From Saccharina japonica (lineage: Eukaryota > Sar > Phaeophyceae > Laminariales > Laminariaceae): 64,000 bases of DNA. The position numbers were made by a program, and so were the translations under genes. The stretch covers positions 138,179-202,178 of the forward strand of contig MEHQ01002323.1 of the NCBI GenBank assembly GCA_008828725.1, in the 5' to 3' direction. Under the pieces are notes generated by a model. It made no database searches. It was not told the DNA's origin and saw only the letters and a list, made by a program, of their open reading frames with translations. This document shows positions 33,629 through 45,680 of this stretch, in pieces (the first letter of the stretch is position 1; every line of letters starts with the position of its first letter).

Positions 33629-34078
33629 GGTGTTGCGCTGTTGCGTTGGCGCAACATTTGGTCAAAATAACCGTTTTGCGCAACAGTCGCCGCAAGGCTG
33701 GTTGCGCGCAGCGCAACACGCGTATTTGGGGGCGCAACATTTTTCGCCGCAGGCGAAAAGTTTTGCTGCGTTTATTTCTCGCCGGAGGCTAGAATTTTTT
33801 TTGGGGGTCTTTTTTTCACAATAATTAGCCGTAATTGAACATCTTTTAGGCCCTTTGTCCTATTCGCCATACATAGTCGAAAACAAAAAATAGGCACCTT
33901 TTTTTGCTATTCGCCGTAGGCTCTTATTCTTTTTGAGGCACTTTTTTCTATTCGCCGTAGCCAAAAATAAATTTAAAGGCTTTTTACTTAGTTTTGAGGC
34001 GTATGTTCGCGCATAGATCGCTGCGCGCAACACACCTTGCGTCGCATGTTGCGCGCAGCGCAACAGACGCCGAACCAC
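33629..34078. mobile_element. TTGCGC/GCGCAA-rich inverted-repeat element
   Basis: The left end (GTGTTGCGCTGTTGCG...) and right end (...GCGCGCAGCGCAACAGACGCC) are rich in complementary GCGCAAC/GTTGCGC words. The interior repeats hairpins of the form TTCGCCGCAGGCGAA and ATTCGCCGTAGGC. There is no ORF with a domain. It looks like a non-autonomous DNA element or a highly structured RNA. Confidence 0.5.
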
Positions 34079-34439
34079 TATTTTATAATTTCCCTGCTGT
34101 ATAATGACTCCCGTTTTTCATAGTTATTTTTAATCCGAGCCTGCCTTTCTTATTGCGCGTTTTGTTCTGGTGTGCCCTGTGCTGTACCCCAAGAAACTTC
34201 GTATTTTGTATTTTACACTGGCTTACCACTTCCCATACATAAAACACAACAAGCAAAATCGTTACAGCAAGGAGGCATCTATCTACATACATATATTATA
34301 TATATCTAGCGTCGAAGCACTGGGCGCAAAGCTCAAACTATCAGCCGCCTCGAGAGACCTTTGAATGCTCAACATGTCCGAGGTAGACCGTAGATGTGTG
34401 CCGGCGTGCGGTATACCTGGTATACAGTATGGGCCTGCA

Positions 34440-35575
34440 TAAAAGAAAGGGCATTTGGCAAAAAGGGGGATACCCCCCATATATCGTGACAAAAGGGGGG
34501 ACACTACGAAGCACCGGCGGCGAGGTTCTCGTTACAGAGGTGGTCGTCAACACCAATCCAACGGCCCAGCGCATTAACGGTATACTCACAGTCATATATT
34601 AACCATCACTGTGACCGAGCAGCTTGACAGCTCACTGCGTGGTACTATAAGACTCTCCTCTCTTCTACGCCATGGTACGTACCTGATATACGCGTATACG
34701 TATACGGAGGTACCGGGACTACCACATATACATACGTGTAATTCGCGCGATGGAAGTATCCCACTCAGCTTGCAAAGATGAGTTTCGATCAAATCCTCGA
34801 TCTCACAGCTGTGTTTTTTCTTTTCATATACGTACTGCAGCAAGTAGTACCAAAGCAGTAGTACTACTATCTTTTGGTACGTAAAAATTTATATACGTAC
34901 ACTCGTGTATATGTTGGTGATTTTTGGGGGCCACAGGGCACAGGGCCAATTAAATGCATTTATTTGCAGGGCCACACCTTGAAACCACGATTGATTCTGA
35001 ACCAGATGTGCGTGTCACAGGGCCTGCTGTCATATATGGTATACAGGCAGTACTCACGGAATCATTTGTGATATATACGTACATCACGTATGCTGATATG
35101 CTGACCACGTTTGCCTGGGTATGGGCCGTCGATCTCTTTGGCGGTACGTAGACGTCGTCTGATGGGCGTGCCACAACAACCAGAACATCGAGTGGTCACT
35201 TACCCTTGGTCTTTTTCACACAGAAAGGGGGATATCTCTCCGCAACATGACAAAAGGGGGGATGTTACGGAAAAAGGGGGACTTTTCCAAACCTAGTAGA
35301 TGGAAGGGGGGAACCCTAGCGTAGGCATAACAAAAAGGGGGATATGCTCACACCCCCCCCTTTTATCGCTCTCGTTCACCCGCTAAGCATATGGGTGGGG
35401 AAAAAACGCTGTGGGTGGTAGCGAGATGCCATGTGAGCGTGGCAAACACATCAGGTTTTAATTTCAAGTCGACTTGACAGAGTACATGGGCGTACCCTGC
35501 GGCGAAAACCGATGTCCCCCTTTTTTTCACGATATGGGGGGGGTGTACCCCTTTTTGTCAAATTCTCTTGAAGAA
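34440..35575. repeat. Region bounded by inverted AAAAAGGGGGATA-type repeats
   Basis: The left block (GGCAAAAAGGGGGATACCCC...ATATCGTGACAAAAGGGG, 34458-34502) matches in inverted form the block at 35511-35570. Further ACAAAAGGGGGGAT words lie at 35225-35345. This could be a 1.1-kb inverted-repeat element that also contains repeat D. Confidence 0.45.
34505..34868 (+). repeat. Repeat D, single copy, inverted relative to 48.5-49.6 kb
   Basis: The sequence from CGAAGCACCGGCGGCGAGGT to TACCAAAGCAGTAGTACTAC is the reverse complement, with small differences, of 48488-48870 and 49184-49563. No coding capacity is recognised. Confidence 0.8.
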
Positions 35576-36436
35576 ACACCTAACCTGAGAGAGCCTTAAA
35601 AACATCAACACTATTATAGTATACAGGCAGGCTACGTACCAGTAGGATTTAGTGAGCACTCGCCGCTGAGCACGATTTCTTATTCTAAATTTCTCAACGT
35701 CTTCCCCAACGTGAGCCATATTTTCTTAGCAGGATATTTCTTATTCGTGAGCCCTATTTTCTTAGCAGGTTGTTTCTTGTTCGGCGGCCAAGGTTTGCCT
35801 TTGGTCCATGTGTGTGCTTGTCCGTTGGTTTGTGTGGGGTGTAGAGCGTGAGGGTGCGTTTTATAAGGGTTTCCAGTGATATGACAAGGCGTTATTTGGG
35901 CGGGATCCAAAATATCGAGATTGAATGATTGAATCAATCGATTTTCGATTCTCGATCTAGTTTGGAAGATTGGCTGCGAAAACCACCAATCCAATATTGA
36001 GATTTTCCAAAAGATCGCGATCTTTTCAGGGCAATTTAATTCCGATCTCCATCACTGATAGGTGCTTTACTGACATCTTCAAAATCCGAACCTTCCCGAG
36101 CTGCCTCACAACTGCTCCACTCAGACCTTCATATGTCCTTTCCTGTCGTTCTTAGTCTTGCCCTGCTTGCGCTGTTTTTCAGTCCATTTCATTTCGTTTC
36201 ATTCCATTTGAGTTTTATTGTCGCATCTCCTCTGTCTGGGAGAAGCACGACACTTTCTTTCTTTCATTTTGTCATGCTTTTGTTTGGTTGTTTGATTATT
36301 GAGTTGCTTCATTATGTTTCCTTTTTATTCTTTTTTTTCTTTTCGCTTTTTTCTTTTCTTTTTTCTCTTTTTTCTCTTTCATGCACCTGGATTGCTAGCA
36401 GGGTAGGTCTTGCCTGTCGTATATGGCATTGCATTG

Positions 36437-37005
36437 TGTGATGTGGTGTCCTAAAGGCTAAATAATGGTCGATAGATAATCATACAGGTGAAGAGCCTAG
36501 TGGCGCTAAGAATACTCTCGTATACAGAAGTTTCCTTGGGTAGATCAGATAGGCAATACCACCGAGGTTTTGTAAGTCTGTAGGAACATTCTTGGCATTA
36601 GAATGTTTCTAAGGACGAGATAACTCGTAGGATTAGCGCTTAGAATAACACAGGAATGATATTACCTGTAGGATAGGATTTGGTGTTATTCCTTGGACAA
36701 AATAGACGGTTGCTCTAGAATGGCTAAACATAATAGGAAATTTCCATGGGCTACTATAGCTATCCGATTAACGGGTTGTTACCAGGGATATACCGTAATC
36801 CCCCGTTAAAGCGGTCGAGCAAGGGAGTCTGCTCTCAGGCAGACTATCACGCCCCCCCCCTAGCTCACTTGTCTTCCCCTCCATCGTCTCCGCCTAAGTC
36901 AACATCTTCAGAGGTTGATAATTATACAAGAGGCCTCCAATATTAAGAGAAGCTTGCTTCCAAGCTCGGCAACGATCCTGCAATTCCATTCCCTTTCATC
37001 GAGTA
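36437..37005 (+). mobile_element. Solo LTR related to the Ty3/gypsy LTR (diverged)
   Basis: It begins TGTGATGTGGTG, close to TGTAATGTGGTG of the element at 3101. It shares in order the blocks TAGATCAGATAGGC, AGAGGTTGATAATTATACAAGAGG, AAGAAGCTTGCTT-like and TTCCATTCCCTTTCATC. The internal sequence is otherwise much diverged. The right end is approximate and no target duplication is seen. Confidence 0.65.
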
Positions 37006-37866
37006 CATAGGGTACATGCTGCCTACACAAATATGAAACAGCAGTCCTGCTTTTATCCATAATAATCGGATAATTGCAACGCAACGTTGACACGGGGCCA
37101 CGACCCCTTGCTTGACAAGCTATCACCAAAATAATATTTAAATGCTGGCTAAAATAGAACCTGTCCACGGACGCAGCGACGTACTCGAGTTTCTCGTGTA
37201 TAGTAGCTCGTACTCGATACGCATTCACCTTTTTCGACGTACAGGGAGATGTTTTCCTTTCTCAAATTTTGCCACACGTTTTCACATGTATATTTTTGGG
37301 GTCACTCAAACTACCGATATGTGCGTCGTTCCTCAAAATTACGGGCATAAGCCAATCCTTGTTTCCAAAACTTGGTGTGACATGCTGCCCCATTTCTTTG
37401 TTTCTGTGCCCGATACTTCGAGCAACTACCCAATAGTGCCGGCATGCTGCAATTTTGTTCAATTTGTCTTCAAAGCTCGCCAACCTTCCGTGTTTCCGGT
37501 ACTTTTTCGAATGTACTGGCCCGACCGGCCTTGCGCTGCCTATGCCCAATATGTGTCGCGACCTGATATAATACTTGCGCATCTTGGGGTTATTCAAAAC
37601 TAATTCCCAACCTCGTCTTATAAACAAAAATACATAATTTGTGTGACGTGGGCTCGACTACCACCTATATCCATTGAGGAGTTTTACCATACATTTGACG
37701 CCCCTCGTACTCCGTAACATTAAAGTCGATAAAGCACTACACGTGTGGCACACAATTTTTCCCTCCCGTACGTCCCCATATTTTACGCATTTCTGTTTTC
37801 CTGTTTTTGTTTTTTCTTTCGGTCTTGTTTTTGCTTTGTTTTCTTCGTGGTGTTTGGTTTGATCGT

Positions 37867-40658
37867 GGTTATAGCCGCCCTTCCCAGCTCCAAGCCTGGA
37901 TCTGCCGATCGTCTTCACTGGACAACCCAAGTGGAGACTTCAGCAACCACCCGGCTCCCACCCAACCCACCTCTGCTCCAGTGCAAGCGTTAACCCCCCC
38001 TGAACCCCAACACATATTCGACCGACCAAAGCTCCCTTCTGAACATGGCTGGCACACCTACCCCCGGCTCCCCCACGTCCCGCGAAACGAGGTACGCCGC
38101 AAGGTCCTCCGCGAACCTAAGGGCGAAAACATCAATGTCGACACCGGTTTGGGAGATCTCGCGATCACCCCCACAGCAGGACGGCCCACTTAGAACGAAG
38201 GCACCGAGGAGGCCAAGGTCAAGACCGAAGAATCCTCAGCGGGAACATACACCCCGTCGAGCGTGCTGGGAACCACGGCACCGGGCGATACCCTCACCGC
38301 CCACCAAGCGGCGATGGCCAATCGGCAATTCCTCCTGTGCCAACTGAAGGAAAGCGACGCTCTTCTGCGCTCGCTGACCACGTCTGCCCCTGCCACCAAC
38401 CGTGCCCACCCCGCGACTACAGCGGCGCCCATGACCCCAATGGTGCAGCTGGTTGCGCCCACGGTGCAGTAGATACCCGCAGCGACACCGGGGTCGACCA
38501 CGCCCCCCACCCAGGCCCCGGCCCCAGCCATGCCCTCCGAGCCCCGACCCCCTCGATCATTACGTTCGAAGCAATTGATTGGGATTTTCTCAGCGCCACA
38601 CTGCACTCGATCCAGCACACGCGTGGGCCCGCGTTCGTCGAGGTATCCTCGACGGCGCACCACCTGTGGGGCATATTCCCCCCGGGTTCCGACCCGACGG
38701 TAGCAATCGCCCTGTTCCGCGCGGCCATAGGATGCGTCCCAGCAGAGTTCGTCCCGGCCGCCAACACCCTTCTCCTTTCCCTCCGCCGCTTCCACGCCAA
38801 CCCCGGACGGGGGCATACATGGACCACCCCAGATAACCTACCCAACGTCTCTGCACAACCCCCCCCCCTCCCCTCCTCGGGGCCCCCTACAACGACACCT
38901 ACACCAGCCCTCCACACACCTGGACCAGCGCCTTCACCTACACCAGCGACTACGTCCCTGCCGGCACCTACAACCGCGCCCATCACGGGCACGCCTACAC
39001 CTGCGACTGAACTGGCCATCACCATGGAACCCATGACGGAGGCAAAACGCCGCTCGGTTCGGCGCGCCTACGCCACAGTAGACTTGCGTAAGATGGACCC
39101 GCTTCCACGGTTCCCGTTCCCGGCGAACGTCGACATCACCGTCAGCCTCGGCCAATTGTTCGCCAGTTCCAAATTAGCCCTCAGGGACATCCTCGTCATG
39201 AGCGATGACTCTGAGAAGCAGGCCTTCGACAGACCCCCTTGGGTCGTGGGATGGGACGGCCCCCTCCAAACGACTTACCGGAAGTCTTTGTCCTCCCCTC
39301 AGGTTGCGCCATCGACGAATTCTTTGTACAAGTGCGACGGGAGCTTACCATCGACAGCGCTGGCTCTTCGGCCTACAAGAAACTCTTCAGCTTGCTGACG
39401 GCCTACTTCGACGACGGCGACCAGGGGCGCGATTTCGAACAGCTCCACACGTCCGGCGTTCCAGACATCACAGAGTTCGGCCAGTTCCTCCGTGCTTTTA
39501 AACAGCGCGTTACCATCGGCCAGGGGACAGAAGGACTCTTCAAGCCCAGCGATGGTATGGTGGTGGAAGTGGCACGCGGTGTGGTAAGCCGATAATACCC
39601 ATCTCTGATGCTTACGTTGTGCCTCGGTCGCCTCATAACCACTCCGATACCGTTCACCACGGTCGAGGAGATGTGGGCGGCGTTCGGGGTGCTCGCCACC
39701 AACAAAATCCGGGCGGTAAACGGGTCACGTTTTCACGCCATCTCCTCCGGCGGTCACGTCACCTACACGTCTTCGCCGCCAGCACCAACCCACCAGGCAC
39801 GCTCGCGCGGCAACAGGACCCACGTCCACGCCTCTCAGCATAATCCCATCGTCATGAACATCGCCGACAACGACGCCGACCCGTTCAGCACCGACGAGTC
39901 GGACTGCCCCCTCCGCAATTTCGAGGTGGTCTACATGGTGATCACCACATTCAGCACACCTGACCCACTTATGCTGACTCCACTCCTCACCAGTTCGGCC
40001 CGCGCCCAAGCTCTTCACGACTACGGTGGACGCTGCCTGAATTGCAACGGAACGGACCATACCATGAAGATATGCAACCATCAGTCCACCAATACGCCAG
40101 GCATCCTCAACCCGGCACTTAGGCAACTCAACGACGGTGGCCACGCCTATAGGCAGTGGCAGCAACGAATGCACTCATACCGCCGCGGACAGTACGAGAG
40201 GAACGTCGACCGCAACTCCAACCGCCACAACCGCAACAAGAACTACAACAACAACCACCGCTCCAACAACGACTCCGACCATCACCGCGGCAACAAAGGT
40301 CGTTCACACAACGGGCGCCACAACCATGGTCGCTCGTACGGCGGCGGCAACAACCAACAGGGGCAGCAACCACAAATCGAGGCCCCTGCGGCCGCCTCGG
40401 GGCCAGCCCCAACATCCTCTACCGCTTTGACGGTGCACACCACGGGCTCCACCGCTGCTACACCCGCCTCTCCCGCAAACATGCGAATCCGCCAGGGGTA
40501 CACCAACAACCCCAACCATCGCCAGCCGGGTACCTTCCGCACCAACTGACAGGCCGGTGGTGGAGCGACAGCCGCACCTCCACCAACAGCACTAACTGGG
40601 AGCTTGGGAGGCCCCCAAGGAGTTCGCGCACACCATGTACGACTAGCGCCAACGCCTC

Positions 40659-40726
<68 letters not shown>

Positions 40727-41165
40727 TGGGCGAGAGGAGACCAAGACGCCGAGCCCAACCGGGATGCTCTCCTCGACGTCTTCGCACGATGGGCAACACT
40801 GCTTGCCGAAAGTCGCCGAGGCTCCAACAGAGATTGTTAACCTGGAGGATGTGTCGACAACTGCGGTTACCAGCGGTTCCGGGCGACAGCAAGATTCTAC
40901 TGCTTCAACCTCCGGGCCATCGCACCCAGAGACCGCCTCGACCCCGTCCCGGTGGCTCCACCCGCGCTCGTCACAAGACGTGCGCACTACGAGCGGAAGA
41001 CTCGGACCCGCAAATGATGGGATCCGTGCAGCTACCGTCGTGTTGACAACACAGCTGTCCCTGAGCTCGAGGGACAGCCCCGTTGTAAAGACGGACGACT
41101 CGCGCCCATCGTCGACCAGGACCCACCCTGAGATCCCTGTTCCGTGCTCTTTAGAGGCACTTTTC
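37867..41165 (+). pseudogene. gag: Truncated second Ty3/gypsy copy: leader and gag only
   Basis: Similarity to the first element runs from its leader (about 4092) through gag to about 7470. The gag-like stretch is about 38045-40549, with the same CCHC knuckle (CLNCNGTDHTMKIC), the same Asn/Arg-rich tail and the same final TFRTN-stop. In-frame stops near 38470, 39008 and 39593 and several frameshifts make it a pseudogene. The copy ends in the Ser/Thr-rich part before any NADAR domain. It lacks pol and LTRs. It lies in the giant intron of the transporter gene, in the opposite orientation. Confidence 0.88.
40662..40725. repeat. C64 homopolymer
   Basis: Sixty-four consecutive C occupy the gag/NADAR junction of the truncated copy, where the first element has C10 (6967-6976). 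The frame around it therefore cannot be trusted. Confidence 0.9.
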
Positions 41166-41559
41166 GTGACGAACAAGGCGTCTGATCGATATGCCTCCCG
41201 AGACACAAATGTTGACCATGATCTAGGCTCTTCGAAACTATTCACTGAACAAATTATGAGCATTAGAACTGGAGCTATGCCGTTTTCCGTAAGGAGTACT
41301 GATATGGTGTTATTATACCAGAAATAGTAGTGCTGCTGAAAAAAAAAGGAAAAGTATATATATTTTCAACTCTCAAGTACTCATGTTTCATCATGACCGA
41401 AGGGACCCCTTAAGAACTGGCATTTTGTTTGCTACCTGGTAACATGGCATATGTATCCCGGTATATAACAATGATGCCTTCGTGCTGCAATGACACTGCT
41501 ACTACAGCCTATAAGTTGCATCTATATGTCTCACCAGTTACATTGTTTCACACCTCGGA

Positions 41560-44090
41560 TAACGTAACACTCGGACAACACCTATCTACGTTATGGGGCC
41601 TAACACAGGGACTTGGCAACGTACTAACATAGTGTTGACACTGGAGGGGCAATCACGGTAACGCGGTAACACAGTGTTAACACTGGAGGGGCAATCACGG
41701 TAACGCGGTAACACAGTGTTAACTGGAAACCCACGAACGTGCACACGCCTTAACGTTATGTTACACCGTGATCCGTCCTTCAACTAACACTTTAACATAG
41801 TTTTAGGCTCTGACCCAACACGTACGTTATCACTCTAACATTCCCAGATCAATACCTCTGCAGATTTGCTAAAACGATAACATAATGTTACTGTCCACGG
41901 AGCGTTAGACATAGCACACTAACATTGTGTTACCCTTCGAATCAGTGGTATACATAACACCCTAACAAAACGTTTTACCATGTTGGTCAGCACTACTAAA
42001 CCTAACATTGTGTTACAAATAACACACTAACACAACACTAACTAACATAGTGTCCAGTACTACTAACACTACGTTATTCGGACCCCCAGTCTGATTGCTA
42101 TATGCTCGGAAAACGTAACATTTAACATACATACGTTAGGTACGTTACAGTCTTAGCCGGCCGATACGTAACACTATGTTAGGATGTTAGCCTAAATGCT
42201 GAGGTGAGCCTAACATTATGTTACGGTGTTACAGTCAGTAAATGTCTGGTTTTAACATTATTTCACTGTGTTACCATAATAATTAATCCAGGTGTAACAT
42301 TAAGTTACTGGGTTACCGTGGGGGCCGGAGTCAATCCAACGTAATGTTACTACGTTACCCTGTAGATCTTCCCACGCTCTAACATGTGTTACGTGTGTTA
42401 GAGGTAAAGCGGTGTCGCGTAGTAACTTAAGGGGCCGCTTCGGTCATGATGAAACACGAGTCTTCCATCGTTGAAAAATATAATATTTTTCAACGATGGA
42501 AGACTCGTGTTTCATCATGACCGAAGGGGCCCCTTAATGTAGATGTGTTATCTAATTTTGCTGACATCCCAGTAATAAAGTTACTAGTAATTTACTCGTA
42601 GTGGATATGAGGAGCGACCTCAGTACCTGCACTAGTCAAATCTGCAATGCATCACGCCGGGGGGATACTGATTGTGCTGAACCATCGCGAATGAATATCT
42701 ACGTATGTATGCATACGTGCCGTTTGAGTTATTTTTTTTTCTTTCAAGGAGAACATATCGTCAGCATACAGCAGCAGCAGCAGAACAACAGCATCAGCAG
42801 CATCAGTATAGGTCGCTTTACGCTAGGCTCGTCGGTCTAACCCTTAAACCCCCTGTACAAGTATTTAATCTATTGTGTGTCTCCTGGTTCCCCAAAGCGG
42901 TATTGATATTCGGCATAATTTGAAGACGAAAACTCTGCACCTGTGATTCGTACCTATCCACAACAACAGATCTTATCGTAACAAAGGTACCACCACTCCT
43001 ACTGCTGTAGGATATTTACAGCAGCAAAGCTTCTTCGTTCCCTCATCGGTAGGAGGGTGGGCCTGGCAATACGTCGCTCGATACGGACTGCTGCTGCCGC
43101 TGCTACGGTAACATATAATAATGTCAACGTTTTATTACGTTAACCCCCTTATAACGTGTGTTAGGATTACCACAAGGAATTCCGCTAACACACTCACGTA
43201 CAGTACGCGACAGCACTTAAGAACTCGGCAGTTAATAATTTAAGGCTGGATTTTCAGACGAAAATGTGAACATGATCTCTTTTGTACTGAAAACAGTGTA
43301 GGACACACCCTGCCTCACATCATAATTCCAGCCTGGTCATAATTAAGAGATTCTTAACTGGTGTCGCGTACTGCTGTAGTGTTATGTAAGCGTTTAATTG
43401 GCCATGTACGTTGGTTATCAGTCTGAAGTATGTCAAGGTAGCAAGTAAGAATAAGGTAACATTCTAACGTAATGTTACTCGCTATGGGCTGCTGTCGTTA
43501 ACACGGTAACACAATATTAACGTAATATTGGTATTTCAGCTGACACACTACACACATAGTGTTATGTAAACGTTTATTGGACCATGTACGTTATCCGTAT
43601 AAAGTGTGTTACGGCAGCAAGTAAAAATTCCGTTGACACACTAACATAACGTTACTCGCTGCGGGCTGATATCGATAACACGGTAACATAATGTTAACAC
43701 TTCATTGACCATGTACGTTATCCCTACAACGTGTGTTACGATGGCAACTAGGAAGTTCGGTAACACACTAACATAGTGTTACTCGCTGTGGGCTGCCTAC
43801 TTTAACATCGTAACACTTATACTGCGGTCATCACGGGATCAAGGTAACACTCTAACATGGAAATTAGATAACGTAGTAACGTAATGTTACGATTTTTTCT
43901 GCTGGCGCATAACATTAACAAAAAACGTTAAGTGTTACGGTATCCGAGGTGTGCATCGTTTACACTTCCAGACTCCACACAGACCTCCCACAAAGTGTCA
44001 CAGACCGTAAACATTTCAGCCTATGACATTTCCTGGCCTTGCCATCATGCCTCGCACGTTCGAAACATAACATTGATTAACGTTATACCA
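41560..44090. repeat. Field of TAACA/TGTTA palindromic words
   Basis: Over about 2.5 kb, short inverted motifs such as TAACATAATGTTAC, CTAACATTATGTTAC, CTAACATAGTGTTACTC and GTAACGTAATGTTACG recur dozens of times with irregular spacing. Parts are arranged in larger direct repeats: a 42-bp unit twice at 41635-41718, and a unit of about 120-180 bp at 43378-43510, 43558-43690 and 43700-43800 (CCATGTACGTTATCC ... GTTACTCGCTGTGGGCTG). No long ORF with a domain is present. Confidence 0.8.
42427..42537. mobile_element. Near-perfect foldback MITE with TTAA borders
   Basis: TTAAGGGGCC at the left and GGCCCCTTAA at the right enclose arms of about 52 bp that are almost exact complements, with TATAAT at the centre. 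TTAA borders again suggest piggyBac-type mobilisation. A half copy (CATGTTTCATCATGACCGAA...CCCCTTAA) is at about 41389-41413. Confidence 0.8.
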
Positions 44091-44550
44091 ACACGTAGTA
44101 ACCGCCTGTTGCATTGTTGCGGCTGCCCTTTTTCTGGACCAAACATTGCTAGACGCCAAACCTATGAAACGGCTGTTTGGACACACACAGCAGCTGTGTT
44201 CCGATATGCAGATTCAGCTTCTACTGTCGTACTGTACTACTACTGCTGTATAATACGACGTTGCAATGTCGTAAGCAGAGTAGACGATGTACAATGCCAT
44301 ACAGCAGTATACGCTAGACACTACCTACCCTGCTAGCAGCTCAGATGCGTGAAAGAGAGGGGGGGGAAAGAACAAGGAAAAACAAAGAAACGAAAAGAAA
44401 AAGGGTGAAAAAGAAAAGAAAAATAGGTGTTTCAGGGGTGGGTCGTATGTCGTATGTATACCTGTGGGAAGATGACACCCGGTGGGCAGGCTACCTAGTT
44501 ACGCCAGTTACATACAGGCTGATAAAGTTGATAGACGGGAAATTCCTCAT

Positions 44551-44621
44551 AGGACCAAATGTTCGTAAAAAAATGAAAAGCATACGTTGTTGTTTTTTGT
44601 GTATACCGTAGGTCCTATTTT
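44551..44621. repeat. Repeat family K copy
   Basis: It reads AGGACCAAATGTTCGTAAAAA ... GTGTATACCGTAGGTCCTAT, with complementary ends AGGACC / GGTCCT. Confidence 0.55.
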
Positions 44622-44934
44622 CTATGGTCCCCCGTAATTGCGCGGGTGGAAGGTTTTAACGTTTGGCGTTTCTTCTTCCGTGCCACGCTCCGGGGCGACC
44701 TCATTTCTTAAATTGCAATTGTTAAATTGGATGGAACGGCAATTACTGCTGTTTCATACGCAGGTTTTCTAATTTCGTTGCCCGGTTTTAGCTGTATTTC
44801 TTACACGCAATTGTTTTTGTTTTTTTTCACAGTATCATCCCCCCTTTCTTAACAGAATACAGTATCTATCTAAAACGGCCCCCCACTGTAGCAGAAGTCA
44901 CGCGCGCGATCTAGTCCACTATTGGTTTTTTCCA

Positions 44935-45680
44935 TGGACTTCCGCGGAAGCTTCCATGGAAGCTTCCACCGCTTTCACGGAAACTTCCACCGCTTCCATG
45001 GAAGCGGTGGAAGCTTCCGTGGAAGCGACGGAAGCTTCCATGGAAGCGTCGGAAGCTTTCATGGAAGCTTCCGCGGAAGTCCATGGCAATTTCCGTGGAA
45101 ACTTCCATACTTCCACGGGGACGGTGTAAGCTTCCCGCAGGCCGTACGTGCTTCTGCGGAAGATGTCGACACTGCCGTCATGGAAGCTTCCGTGGAAGTA
45201 TTCGTGGAAGCTTACCACCACTCGTCCACCAAAGAAAGGGTGATCCCATCACACCCCTGATCCCACACAAACAGGCCCCGCCAGGATGTGTTCCCATAAG
45301 AGCCTTCTTAATAAAAACCGCGGAGTGAGGCGAAGCCGAATGGAGCCACCCTAGACCTGTCCAGGTGCGAAGCACAAGGTCGACTCCCAGCCTCGCTCTT
45401 TCCACCTCGCGGTCAAAAGGCGGAAGCTTAGAACTTCCACTGTCAGCTTCCACGGAAGTTTCCACGGTGGAAGCTTCCACGGAAGCTTCCATGCTTCCGC
45501 GGAAGCTTCCATGCTTCCACGGAAGCTTCCATCGCTTCCACGGAAGCTTCCATCGCTTCCGCGGAAGCTTCCGTCGCTTCCGCGGAAGCTTCCATCGCTT
45601 CCGCGGAAGCTTCCATCGCTTCCGTGGAAGCTTCCGTGGAAGCGATGGAAGCTTCCGTGGAAACTTCCGCGCACTTCCAC
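44935..45680. repeat. GGAAGCTTCC palindrome blocks
   Basis: Two blocks (44935-45215 and 45421-45680) are made of GGAAGCTTCC decamers alternating with CATGGAAGC, CGCTTCCAC and CGCGGAAGC words at spacings near 18-21 bp. The decamer is self-complementary and includes a HindIII site. All frames on both strands are open and give FHGS-, EAS- and KLPRK-type repeat peptides; I do not call genes. A small relative is at 27045-27115. Confidence 0.85.

Noticed and set aside
37142-37627. Overlapping 153-codon plus and 121-codon minus ORFs
   Set aside because: Neither strand shows a known motif, and the two overlap in opposite directions near a solo LTR; evidence is too weak.
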